Origin: Strigamia acuminata
Lineage: Eukaryota > Arthropoda > Chilopoda > Geophilomorpha > Linotaeniidae
Assembly (NCBI GenBank): GCA_949358305.1
Contig: OX442314.1
Coordinates: 61,761,369 to 61,825,368 of the forward strand
Length of the DNA: 64,000 bases
Direction of reading: 5' to 3'
Part shown: positions 1-10,293 of the stretch, piece after piece
Numbering within the stretch: position 1 is the first letter of the stretch
How the letters are laid out: the number at the start of each line of letters is the position of its first letter
Translations under genes and position numbers: made by a program
Notes under the pieces: model-generated
The model's database searches: none
Told to the model about the DNA's origin: nothing
The model's input: the letters and a program-made list of their open reading frames with translations, nothing else

Positions 1-119
1 CTGGCCATTATGCTGCGGCCGCAAAACGAAATGCATTGCTTCAATGAACGCCAGGCACGCCACAGTCGATCGAATTAAATAAAATAAACAAACAAAATAA
101 TAAATAACGAATTAAAACA

Positions 120-480
120 TATAAATAAATAAAATATTCAAAAAAAAAATTAAATAAATAAAATATTCAAAAAAAAAAATTAAATAAATAAAATATTCAA
201 AAAAAAATAATAAAAAAATATGACGTCACTCGACAATTCGAAAATTACAAAAAATTACAAAAATCACAAAAATTACAAAAACAAATAAATAAATAAAATT
301 TTCACTAAAATAAAAAAAATTAAAATAAATATGACGTCACTCGAAAATTACAAAAATTACAAAAAATTACAAAAATTACAAAAACAAATAAATAAAATAT
401 TCAAAAAAAAATTATTTTTTTGAATAAAAAAAATTTACTATTAAATGAAATATGACGTCACTCGACAATTCGTGCTAAGA
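120..480. repeat. A/T-rich imperfect tandem repeat with three CRE palindromes
   Basis: The stretch is built from AAATAAAT, AAAATATTC and ACAAAAATT words. Three copies of ATATGACGTCACTCG lie at about 219, 330 and 451, so the larger unit is about 110-120 bp. Each copy contains the CREB/ATF palindrome TGACGTCA. I see no coding capacity. Confidence 0.7.
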
Positions 481-698
481 AAAATCGAAAAAAAAATTTA
501 TATTTGCTCACAGATTAGTCAAAAATAACAAAAATGAGAAAGCAATGCAGCAAAGCACCAAAAGGGGTGTTTCCGCACACCATATGTACATTTTCATTAA
601 AATTTCCCTTTTATATTCAATATAATTCAACATAATCCACAGAAAACAACTCGAGTGACATTGGAAGACGATATTACACTAATACAACGCATTAAACG

Positions 699-1279
699 TT
701 ATCGACTTCTCTTTTGTATGAGCAAAAGTCGAAGCGAATCCGCTTCCTCTCTCAGCGTGAGAAGTTGCGCCCTCAGAACCGCGTTTTCCTTCTCCAACGT
801 CGTCGCCCGCAACGCGATCTGGTCTTCCCGCGACTTCCTCGCATCCCTCGACTTCTTCGCCGCCAAATTGTTCCGTTTCCGCCGCTCGAAATACTTCCCG
901 TCCTTCTGCTCGTCCGGGATCGGCTTCTTCTCGCCTCTCGGCCGCTTCGGAGCCCCGCTCGCCAGCGCCCGGGCGAAGATCGGACCTTCGAGTCATCCGA
1001 TTAACAAAATCAAACAAAACCAAACGGAATTCACTTACTTTCCATGAAATCCGTCGAAGAGAGCAGCATTTGGTGCGTGTTTTGTTCGTGTAAGTGGCTC
1101 GTCGGAGTCGCCAGAGCCTGTTGGTGTACATCCAGCCTGTGCGGGCTCGCGTGGGGGGTCGCGAAGTGGGCCTCGGTCGGACTCGCTAGCAAATTCGACA
1201 CGGGATGAGCGTAGGAGAACCAGCGCGAGTGCGGGTGGTGGAATGCGCTCGCGGATTGATGCAAGTACGGGTACGCCAT
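699..1279 (-). CDS. PAR/giant-type bZIP transcription factor, two exons
   Basis: This is a sequence-specific nuclear transcription factor of the PAR bZIP class (HLF/TEF/Pdp1, giant, CES-2). Exon 1 runs 1279 to 1039 and starts at an ATG directly preceded by an in-frame TAA. The donor is GTAAGTG at 1038-1032; the 53-nt intron ends at the AG at 987-986; exon 2 runs 985 to 699 and ends in TAA. The phases match, giving about 175 residues. The N-terminal half is rich in His, Ser and Pro. The C-terminal half has a PAR-like lead-in ([17 protein letters not shown]), a basic region [17 protein letters not shown] with the invariant Asn and Arg, and a short zipper with Leu at heptad spacing ([19 protein letters not shown], then L..L..L). 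Family members bind TTAYRTAA-like sites as dimers. The length suits giant or CES-2 better than long PAR proteins. The subfamily is inferred; the bZIP assignment is firm. A CpG-rich leader lies upstream. Confidence 0.85.
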
Positions 1280-1299
1280 TTAGGAGACGTTTCAATAGT

Positions 1300-1944
1300 T
1301 GGATTTCACTTTTTTTTATTCGTGTTTGTTTTTTTTTTGTTTCGGCTCGTGTGTCTCGCTTTTAATTTATCGTGCGAGGCGGAGTTGTCGCCCGCCTATC
1401 AAATCCACGCGCGCCCAATCGAATAATGGCCGCATGCGTGTGTCGCGCTTTTGTGTAGTAAATTATATACGGGGACTGTATTTTGTAATTAATGGCGAAT
1501 AAAAGTGTGTAATATTGTTTTGTTTTACCTGGCGGTGTTGAATTAAATCGTTGGTCGTCTGGTTCTGGCGAAAAGTTTGAAATTGAAGTCAGAATTTGTA
1601 TTTTAGGATCGAATTTGGTTTTGGTCACGACTAGACACAGCGGAGCATCGTCGAGCATGTTTTTTGGTGTTTTTCGACGTGTTTTCCTCTAAAATAAATC
1701 TAAAAATATAAATTAATCGGTTATATATTGGGGTAGGATTAATAGAAATCAAAATGGTTGGTTTGGATGTAGTTATTTGTGTGTTTTGTATTGGTTACGC
1801 AGTAAATTACAGTTGGGGGAGATTAGGGTTAAATTGTGGTTGACCTCAACCTGGGGTCGCGATGGAGGAGGGCGAGAAGTGACCTCGGGAGTGACAACTG
1901 TTTGGGAAAAGTGAAAGGATTTTTCTGCATCTTGATTGGAGGTT
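1300..1944. other. non-coding stretch upstream of the bZIP gene
   Basis: This probably holds the bZIP 5' leader and promoter (to about 1500). Beyond that I see no gene. The short open frames here lack codon bias or recognisable motifs. Confidence 0.4.
1461..1469 (-). promoter_or_regulatory. possible TATA box for the bZIP gene
   Basis: TATATAATT is read on the minus strand about 185 bp upstream of the bZIP ATG. It lies just upstream of a GC-rich stretch with an inverted CCAAT-type ATTGG. No clear initiator is seen 30 bp downstream, so this is a candidate only. Confidence 0.3.
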
Positions 1945-2720
1945 TTGTTTAGTGCCACCCATTTTCTTTGCATTTTCTTTGGGAGGTTTTGTGGTTTTGT
2001 GGGCAGGAGTGGGTTAGACGTTTGGAGGTTTTTCGTGTGGTTGTGTGGCTGAGGATGAATCAGTTTTGTACTCTTTTCTACGTGTTGGGTTAGTGGTTGT
2101 TGACATTTGATACAAAATCGTGTTTTTCTTGCTAGGATGGAATTATTTTAAGGTATTTAATGGACATTTTTTTATTTTGTTAAAATTTCTAAACTTTTTA
2201 TAGCTTTGCTGTAAATTTGCTATAAATTTGTTGTAAATTTGTTGTAAATTTGCTTCAAATTGCTGTAAATTTGCTTTAAAGTGCTGTAAATTTGCTTTAA
2301 ATTGCTGTAAATTTGCTTTAAATTGCTTTAAATTGCTTCAATTTACTATAAATTTGCTATAAATTTGTTGTAAATTTTTTGTAAATTTGCTATAAATTTG
2401 TTGTAAATTTTTTGCAAATTTGCTATAAATTTGTTGTAAATTTGCTATAAATTTGTTGCAAAATTGCTGTAAAATTGCTTAAAATTGCTTAAAATTGCTG
2501 TAAAATTGCTTAAAATACTACTGTAAAATGTCTTAAAATAGCTGTAAAATCGCTTCAAATTGCTGTAAAATTGCTTAAAATTGCTGTAAAATGTCTTAAA
2601 ATAGCTGTAAAATGTCTTAAAATAGCTGTAAAATCACTTCAAATTGCTTCAAATTGCTGTAAAATTGCTTCAAATTACTTAAAATTGCTGTAAAATTGCT
2701 TCAAATTGCTGTAAATTTGC
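1945..2720 (+). repeat. dispersed repeat family A with internal TTGCTGTAAA-type array, copy 1
   Basis: The first part (about 1945-2190) is a unique-looking module. The second (2190-2720) is an imperfect array of 10-12-bp units such as TTGCTGTAAAT and TTGCTATAAAT. A shorter copy of module plus array lies in inverted orientation at 42490-42880, so this is a dispersed repeat whose tail expands as a minisatellite. It has no coding capacity. Confidence 0.7.
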
Positions 2721-3774
2721 TAGAAAAATGCCTCCAACTTTCATACAAATTTATAACAAATTTTGGATAAATATAAAAAAAAAATTCTACACATTTTTTT
2801 GGATAAATTTAAAAAAAAAAAAAAAAAAAAAATTCTACACATTTTCTAAAATTGCAATCCACTTCCTGTAAAATTAAATCCTATCATTACTAAAATTCAG
2901 TGCAATAAACTAACAAAATAAAACTTAATCATAAAGAAATATCCATAAACCAAACCTACACACAAAAATCAGCTGTCTACTTCCCAAAACAATTCACTCT
3001 GACTCACCCTGTGCTTCAATTCCAGTTTTGCCCAAACGACTCGTACTCGCAAACCTATTTAGGCCTTTTCCACCAAAATCTAACGGTCTACGACGAGGTT
3101 TATCCTTGTCCAAACTGAAGGGGGGCCGCCAAATGAGTGACAATTGTAGAGAAAGGGTGAAACCCCTTCCCGCTAATCACCACAGAGGTCGCAGCTGTAA
3201 ATCACAAACTTCTCATTTACTTTAAAAAACAAAAATCGCCAGAAAAACGAACGAAAACCTTCCAAAAAGTGGACAGTTTAATGAAAATTGATAAAAAGTG
3301 TAACTGATTGCACACGCCACGAACACGAACCATTAAAGTAATATTATTGTTATAAATAATTCAGTCAATCACGTCGCGGTTTGACTGACCCGCAATTATC
3401 GAGGGTCGAAGTCACGAAACTCATAAATAATCAGAAAACGAGCGTTCTTGCTGTTCCAAATACACGTTAGCTAAAATTTAATTTCACGTAGAAATAGGGT
3501 TAACAATTTTATTTTTATTAGTTATTAAAATGTTGGTTTTTTTTGTTGTGTGTGAAATTTCTGGATCGATTTTGTCTCTAATTTCATTTTTCTAATTTGA
3601 TCGATGGTGAGTCGCGTGCAGTGTGGTCAGTTTCGGACTAAAAGCAGTGGTCAGCGGATATTATGGGCATTGGCTATAATTCTATTTCACGTTGCACGCA
3701 ATCTGGGCTGCGAGGATAGGACACACAGCCGAAGGTGTTGCGACCTTTTATTGACGTTTGATTGACCGGTGCGA
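2721..3774. other. A/T-rich spacer, nothing recognised
   Basis: Contains oligo-A runs (near 2810-2830) and unremarkable A/T-rich sequence. No coding region, RNA gene or repeat family could be supported. Confidence 0.4.
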
Positions 3775-4180
3775 GGAAAATCTAAAATAATCAAAAATTA
3801 CAAAAATTAACAAAATTACAAAAATTGACAAAATTACAAAAATTGTAAAAATTGTAAAAATTACAATAATTACAAAAAGTACAAAAATTATAAAAATTAC
3901 AAAAAGTACAAAAATTATAAAAATTACAAAAAGTACAAAAATTATAAAAATTACAAAAATTAACAAAATTATCAAAATTACAAAAATTGTAAAATTGTAA
4001 AATTGTAAAGTGACAAAAATGACAAAAAGTTGAAAAATTACAAAAAGTTGAAAAATTGTAAATTACAAAAAGTACAAAAATTGTAAAAATTACAAAAAGT
4101 ACAAAAATTGTAAAAATTACAAAAAGTACAAAAAGTACAAAAATTACATAAATTACAAAAATTACAAAAATTACAAAAAT
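3775..4180. repeat. ACAAAAATT / ACAAAAAGT minisatellite
   Basis: About 400 bp of imperfect 9-10-bp units (ACAAAAATT, ACAAAAAGT, TGTAAAAATT), with higher-order units such as AAAATTACAAAAAGTAC. Open frames across it (FVIFIIF...) are products of the repeat. It resembles the A/T-rich array at 240-400. Confidence 0.75.
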
Positions 4181-4816
4181 AAGGAGTCATTGATTAAGAA
4201 AGAGAAATTGTGTCCACCCATCAACGACAAAGGAGGAAATGTACGGGAGGGGCATCCAGCATCACCCCCAGCGTGCCATGTGCTCACTTATTGTCAAAGG
4301 ATTGAATGGGTTGGGTGACGGTTGATGTGATTGCATTCTACTACAAATAGGGTCTTCACGCTACAGTTGCCACAGTGAACATTGGAGGGTCATGACCTAC
4401 GACCCCGGCTAAAGACTAAATTCTAAAGAGCAACGACCCGAGATGTACAAGTTGAAACACTTTGACTTCTGTTGCGGCTGTTTTCTTCCGATTCGTCGTG
4501 TCATCACTGACAGCGATGTCGGAATAATCCCTACTTTCCAATGGAGGATCTGGAGAATTCACTATATTTAATTAACGTTAGATTGTTTTACTTAAATTAG
4601 TTTGCATAATTACCGTCGACGAAAGGAATAATCTTGTTTTCTTTCAATTTCTTGTTCGGTTCAGTTTTAACAATTCTTTTTCTTCTTTGAGTTTGATTTT
4701 GATTTTGATTATCAGCTGTAAGTGAAAAAATTGGTTATTTGTTTTTTATTGTTTAAAATAGCCCAGACAAATAATTATGTTAAAATTTTGGCCTGAAATT
4801 TAAGTTTTCTCGATAT
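4181..4816. other. spacer between minisatellite and Gypsy-1
   Basis: Ordinary A/T-rich sequence. No gene supported. Its right edge, ATAT at 4813-4816, is the target duplication of Gypsy-1. Confidence 0.4.
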
Positions 4817-5352
4817 TGTTACGTGTGGGTTGGGGTGATCCACACACATAACAAATGCTAATTAATTTAGCAAAGACCTTGAAATCCTTTAGGTGAAATG
4901 ATTGAGAGAACTGATTTATCATTTAAATAAATCTCTTTTATTCTATGGGATTTATTACAAACTTAACAAAATCAAATGATAAACATAATCCTTTATTTTA
5001 CATAAACATAAAGCAAGAAAGCAAGAATGATAATCAAATTATATCTCTATGAATTTGGAAAAGGCGGGGTGGGACCAAGCGCTGTGTGCGCTGGTCCACA
5101 GAAGCCTTTACTTACCATGTTAACTGTTTGAGGCTCAGAACATTTCTGCTCTCTCAAACCCACTTAGCTCACTAGGTAAACTCTGGGTCCACCCCCGCTC
5201 TACTTGATTGATTAGTCCAGTTGCCCTGTGCACAGTGACAACTGGTGAGCGGATTTGGAAACTCCAGTGTGCCTAGTGAGAGCTTTCAGAATTAATTCTC
5301 TAAACAGAGCGTTTAGGCCCGCTGTCGTACAGCGAGGTCTGCGCTCGTAACA
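4817..5352 (-). repeat. Gypsy-1 3' LTR (complete)
   Basis: Runs from TGTTACGTGTGG to GCTCGTAACA on the plus strand, about 536 bp. Its last 370 bp match 8084-8453 almost exactly. A related LTR start lies at 12664. Confidence 0.88.
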
Positions 5353-5936
5353 GCCCCCCCCTTTGAAAAATTTTGGCCTCCAAAATTCAAATTATTTCAA
5401 ATAGAAATACCCCCAAATTTCTACTTCGAGATTATCATTTTCACTTCTAACTTTCAACATCATTCTTGCTTTTCACAAAATTATTAACAAAATTTACGAG
5501 AATTGTTCTATTACCTTTATATCCCTCAATTCTTAGTTTAACAAAACTTTTCTTGGAAAAGCCAATTACATAAAATTAAACTCTTCGTGTTTATTTATAC
5601 ACAAGAGAAAATCTAAAACAAAATTTTACACAAAATTATACAAGTAACAATTGTAATTTCAATTTTAGTCTTCTTCGATGGGGTATCAGATGATCTTTGA
5701 TGATTTCCAACGCAAATCGACTTCTTAAATCATAAGTTTGTCGTGATGTCATTCCGACTCGCTTATCTATCGTCGTTTCGTCCTCCTCTGTTAACTTAGT
5801 ATCCAAATCGGACAAAGATATTTGTTCGTCCATCATAAATTATCCAACTTCTAAGTCGAAACACAATGTTAAACAGTTTTACTTACTGGCCTCTCGCTTA
5901 ATCGCTCAATAAAGTCGAACTTTCTGCGCAAGGTGT

Positions 5937-8083
5937 TCAATAAAACCGGCGATAATTTGTCCGTGCTCGTGGTCTTAACCGCTCAGAACGGAAATCACGT
6001 GTTTCGTCAGCGACGTCCTCTGTTGGCAATTTCTTCGAACGTTCCTCCGACGTCACTTCCGGCTCGAACAACGATTTCAAAGAAATCTGATCCTCGTCAC
6101 TTATGAATCTTTCTTGGCATGGTTTTTTTGATTGTTTTAGTGCTTTTTTAGTGTTAATTCTAACTTCTTCAATTCCTTTACTTTCCATCAACTTAGTTTT
6201 GTTAGAATTTTCCGCCTTCACCTCAGTTTCACTATTCCTATCCATAATTATGGATACTTCTTTCCTTGGCTTGTAAGGTTTTAACCTTTCCACGTTAACA
6301 ATGTCTGATTTTTTACCAGTTGAATCTACTATTTGGTAATCGTTTGGTGCAGTTCGGCGCACTATTTCGTAGGGACCAGAATATTGTGGCAGTAATTTCT
6401 CACTGAGTCCAACCTTTCTGTTCGGTTTTTTCAAATAAACGTATTCTCCAGGCTCGAACTCCACAACCTTTCTGTTCTTATCAAATCTTTCTTTGCTTTT
6501 AGCTGACATCTGCTCCAGTCTCTGGTTTGAGATTCTCCTTGCTGCCTCGATGAATTTTGCAGTTCTCAAAGTGAATTCCTTCTTCGGGAGATTCAGATTC
6601 ACATCGACGTTAACATCTGCTTCATACCCCCTTAATAAAAAGTATGGGGTATATCCAGTTGTCTCGTGAACCGACGTGTTGTACGAGAATAACAGGTGTG
6701 GCAGGAAATCATCCCAGTCCGTATGATCTTCATTTACGTAGTTCAGAAGCATTTTCGCAAGTGTTGCGTTAAAACGCTCCGTTAAACCGTTTGTCCTGGC
6801 ATGATATCCGCTAGTTGTTTTATGTTTTGATTTATAGAGTCTCGAGACCTCCTCCATCAATTCATTTCTGTATTCTGTACCACGGTCAGTCAGAATTTCC
6901 CTTGGAGATCCTTCTTTCACCATTATCTCATAAACTAAAGCATCCGCTGCTGCAATGGCCGTGCAAGTTGGTGACGCTCTCGCACAGACCGCTCTAGATA
7001 AATAGTCCGTCATAACAAACACATAATTATTCCCTTTCTTTGAAGTCGGGAATTTTCCTAAAGTGTCCATTCCTACTCTTTGGAATGGTCTGGTCACGGT
7101 TGTCCAGGGTTGCAATAATCCTTTTGGTGGTGTGGTATCCGTTTTTGCTGCAGCGCACTTCTTGCAGGACAGGACGTAGTCTCTGACTTCTGCATAAATT
7201 CTAGGCCAATGGAATCTGGTACTTATTCTTTTCCAAGTTTTCGACAGGCCTAGATGAGCTCCTGGAAGGCCATCATGCATCTCGTGCAGAACATCTTGCT
7301 GTAGGTGTTTTGGCACAACCAGTAGTAACCTTTCGTTGCCCAGGAAATTCTTCCTTCTGAACAAAACTTCATCCTGGAGCACGAACTGTTGTAAAGATCG
7401 TCTCTTCTTTTTCGAAAGGCGCTCAATATCTCGAAGTGCATCAACGTATTCCTTCAGCTTCTGATCCTTTCGCTGCTCGGCAGGTAGGTCCAGATTTTCC
7501 AGTAGCAACAAAGGTAAATCAATTATTTCTTCTTCGCCCACTGCCTCAGGAATACGACTTAACGCATCTGCATCTTGATGTTTTTTACCACTTTTGTGAA
7601 TGACCTCGTAGTCATAGTCCACCAATTGGAGTGACCATCTGGTGAGTCGTCCGTTGGGATTTCTCACAGTTTTGAGCCACTGCAACGCTGAATGGTCCGT
7701 AATAACGTAGAATTTTTGGCCATACAAGTAAGGTCGGAACTTTTGTATGCCAAAGATGATCGCCAGGCACTCACGCTCTGTCGTATCATAATTCTGCTCT
7801 GCTTTGCTAAGCAGTCGGCTAGCGTAGGCTACGACATGTTCTTGTTTTCCTATCTTTTGTTTCAGCACAACTCCTAATCCGTATGCACTGGCGTCAGTAG
7901 AGATCATAAAAGGCTCGCTAAAATTTGGATGAGCCAGCACTGGAGATGTTGTTAGGGCCGTCTTCAGCTTCTGAAACGCTTCATCGTGTGGCGGTCCCCA
8001 ATCATACTTTTCTTCTTTCTTTGTCAGATTTACAAGACACTTGGACACGTCCGAAAAACCACGAATAAATTTGCGATAATAAG
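5937..8083 (-). pseudogene. pol: Gypsy-1 pol remnant: end of RT, RNase H, integrase
   Basis: This frame encodes the C-terminal half of a Ty3/gypsy Pol. It begins at the deletion junction with YYRKFIRGFSDVSKCLV, the end of the RT domain. RNase H follows (ISTDASAYGLGVVL). The integrase has an HHCC finger (H..H then CKKC) and catalytic residues in VGMDTLG, TDRGTEY and GLTERFN, then a GPY-type module (YSGPYEIVRR) and a charged tail. The reverse transcriptase YxDD and everything upstream are deleted. A small open frame at 5836-5636 (minus, about 66 aa, starting MMDEQISLSD) lies between pol and the 3' LTR; I cannot assign it. The surviving reading frame is uninterrupted, which suggests a recent deletion. 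Confidence 0.88.
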
Positions 8084-8453
8084 AACATAATCCTTTATTT
8101 TACATAAACATAAAGCAAGAAAGCAAGAATGATAATCAAATTATATCTCTATGAATTTGGAAAAGGCGGGGTGGGACCAAGCGCTGTGTGCGCTGGTCCA
8201 CAGAAGCCTTTACTTACCATGTTAACTGTTTGAGGCTCAGAACATTTCTGCTCTCTCAAACCCACTTAGCTCACTAGGTAAACTCTGGGTCCACCCCCGC
8301 TCTACTTGATTGATTAGTCCAGTTGCCCTGTGCACAGTGACAACTGGTGAGCGGATTTGGAAACTCCAGTGTGCCTAGTGAGAGCTTTCAGAATTAATTC
8401 TCTAAACAGAGCGTTTAGGCCCGCTGTCGTACAGCGAGGTCTGCGCTCGTAAC
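8084..8453 (-). repeat. Gypsy-1 5' LTR, truncated
   Basis: Matches 4982-5352. The first 165 bp of the LTR are missing and replaced by the pol junction. Confidence 0.88.
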
Positions 8454-8537
8454 AATATTCTGAAGATTACTACTAAATTTTTGGGAAAATTATAGAAATT
8501 TAGGCCAATTTCCTACATCTTGGACATCTAAATATTG

Positions 8538-8679
8538 TTACGCGTACGGACCGTTCCGATAATCCGTAGCGCTCGATTTGGCTTATAATTAAGGACGAAA
8601 TTTAGCAACTAAATACCGAATTATAAGCCAAATCGAGCGCTACGGATCGACCGCTTATCGGAACGGTCCATACACGTAA
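8538..8679. repeat. foldback / MITE-like element
   Basis: Near-palindromic 142-bp element. Arms of more than 50 bp begin TTACGCGTACGGACCGTTCC and end with its near-complement. The centre is a unique loop of about 28 bp. Inner arms contain GTAGCGCTCGATTTGGC and its complement. It is non-coding and would form a long hairpin. No clear target duplication beyond A/T-rich flanks. Confidence 0.75.
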
Positions 8680-8762
8680 GAATATGGGTTTTAAGCATGT
8701 TTTAGGCTCAAAATTAAAAAAAAATTGTATTCACTTACACCGGCATGCCGTTAATACTCGCA

Positions 8763-9234
8763 CTATTCTGACATTCGGCAATAAGAGGGGTAATATACGC
8801 TACCTGTTCTCAAACCAAGTGAAGATCTGGTTTTCCTTTTATTTTCAAGACTTTTTGGCTTGTTTGGAACATTAAATTCTGTTGGTATAGCGTTCCATAC
8901 TAGAGAATTTCGTTTCTGGACATTCATGAACATGCTGTCAGTGAAATGTTCGCTGCACAAACATATATTTTCGTATAAATAGTCCGGCGTTTTCCATCCA
9001 GATCTGAGCGGCGTGTGTTGATTAACCATCGTTTACTTCTATTTAATTTTAAAAAATGTGATGAAAAGATGTAATTTGCGAAGAAATAACAACAAAAAAT
9101 GTTTAATAAAAAATTAGAAATAATATTTACCTGTCTGGATTTTTAGGAAATCTGAAAAATGATAACAATGGATTTCGTATTTTATTATTACTGCAGTTGA
9201 GTGCCCCACAATATTTCCCACCGTTCGCAATCAT
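8763..9234 (-). pseudogene. THAP-domain protein gene, two exons, one frameshift
   Basis: THAP domains are C2CH zinc fingers that bind DNA, found in host regulators and in P-element-type transposases. Exon 1 (9234-9131) starts with ATG and encodes the first zinc pair, YCGALNCSNN, and the FFRFPKNPDR motif. The donor is CAG/GTAAAT at 9131/9130, the acceptor AATAG at 9039, the intron 92 nt. Exon 2 (9038-8763) continues in phase with SKRWLINTRRSDLDGK. A single missing A in a run of four, near 8995, then shifts the frame; the next frame gives the second zinc pair LCSEHF, then WNAIPTEFNVP (the AVPTiF-like THAP end), a basic tail and a TAG stop. All THAP landmarks are present in order. Whether the deletion is real or an assembly error cannot be told here. 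No DDE nuclease domain is seen, so it may be a stand-alone THAP gene or a transposase N-terminus. Confidence 0.75.
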
Positions 9235-10042
9235 TGTAAGTTGCAAATAATGTTTTTATTATGTTTTTTTGGAAACACGAAATAAAAATACCACATGTGC
9301 ACGAGAGTTATACACCATCGCCGCCAGATGACGTTAGGCGCATGCGCAGATCTAACTCCTTGCCCTACTGTCTCTCTCTATACTGTGGTATTTCCCAGCA
9401 TGCAATCCGTTCACTTTAACTTCCGCCACTACCAAGCAAGCGAGACGGTTTTCGAATGAAAGTTTGTTCGCATTCATCCTAAAATTCTGAAGCAATCCAT
9501 GTTTAAATTATGCAATCCATCATTGTAGCGTCTTCAAGAGTTTCTCCGGTATATTTGTCAGTGGTTTGTGGTAGAATTTCGTATTTTTTCTTCCTTTCAT
9601 CGCTGATAATGAATCGCGCGTGTCCACGCTGGTGTTCTTTTATCCCATTTTTATCTGTTGTTTCTCCTCGGATTCATTTATTTTCAGTTGATATTTTCCC
9701 CATTTCCATTCGTTTTTATTTTTTTTTCCAAGGAATTGGATTAAGTTTGGATTTTGAGTCTATGGTTTGATTTTATTACGAGGTTATTTCCACCGATTTA
9801 GACGACATGTTGACTATTTTCACCTAAACCTAACCGCTTAATTCGGTGATCATTTCCACCGAAATCTGTGAAATGCCCATACGTATATTTTATTTCCGTT
9901 GAATTTATTTAATATTTCGTCAAGTTTCGAATGTGTTGGGGCATTGGCCCTAGTATTCCGTTCTATTTTGCTATTCCGCCTAAAATGGATGACTTCTGTC
10001 GTTTAAATTTTTATTCTTGCAAATTTCCATTTTCAAATTTTT

Positions 10043-10075
<33 letters not shown>

Positions 10076-10170
10076 CAATTTTAGGTGGTGTTAATTTGCA
10101 AATTCTTTGGTATTGTAAAACTGAATTCAAATGTACGAGTGCTGCATTTACTACTTTTTGTGAAAAATAT
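9235..10170. other. THAP upstream region and A/T-rich spacer with poly-A run
   Basis: After the promoter-like stretch I find no supported gene. An uninterrupted run of 29 A at 10047-10075 could be a retroposon tail, but no element body is recognisable next to it. A plus-strand open frame at 9510-9770 lacks known motifs. Confidence 0.4.
9338..9403 (-). promoter_or_regulatory. NRF1-like and ZNF143/Staf-like sites upstream of the THAP gene
   Basis: GCGCATGCGC at 9338-9347 is a textbook NRF1/ewg palindrome. TTCCCAGCATGC at 9392-9403 matches the core of the ZNF143/Staf site. Both sit 100-170 bp upstream of the THAP ATG at 9234 in a locally G/C-richer stretch, consistent with a TATA-less housekeeping-type promoter. 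Function is inferred from motif match and position. Confidence 0.45.
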
Positions 10171-10293
10171 TGGTGCTGCAAGACTGCATTCCAATCTATG
10201 AATGTAGCACAAGCCAAATTTTGCATGTGAACAGTATTGGTGCTGTAAGACTGCATTCCAATCTATGAATGTAGCATAAACCAAATTTAGCAT
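10171..10293. repeat. two-copy tandem repeat, 67-bp period
   Basis: The unit TGGTGCTG(C/T)AAGACTGC, continuing through ATTCCAATCTATGAATGTAG, occurs at 10171-10227 and again at 10238-10293 with few differences. Non-coding. Confidence 0.75.

Larger units (their letters stand above)
4817..8453 (-). mobile_element. Gypsy-1: internally deleted Ty3/gypsy LTR retrotransposon
   Basis: The element is bounded by TGTTACG...CGTAACA and flanked by ATAT on both sides (4813-4816 and 8454-8457). The left (3') LTR is full, 4817-5352. The right (5') LTR keeps only about 370 bp. The interior goes straight from that LTR into a truncated pol, so gag, protease, most of the reverse transcriptase, the primer-binding site and the rest of the 5' LTR are gone. 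A polypurine tract, AAAGGGGGGGGC on the minus strand, abuts the 3' LTR at 5353-5364. The copy cannot be autonomous. Confidence 0.9.

Noticed and set aside
655-1295. Several overlapping ORFs on both strands around the bZIP gene
   Set aside because: Other frames over G/C-rich coding sequence. Only the spliced minus-strand frame carries a domain.
2180-2720. CRISPR-like array
   Set aside because: Units are 10-12 bp with no spacers, in a eukaryotic genome. It is a minisatellite. The same applies to 3775-4180.
3748-3975. Hydrophobic ORF (IIFVIFIIF...) as a membrane protein
   Set aside because: Product of the ACAAAAATT minisatellite.
10047-10075. Poly-A as a processed pseudogene or LINE tail
   Set aside because: No coding remnant or target duplication on either side.
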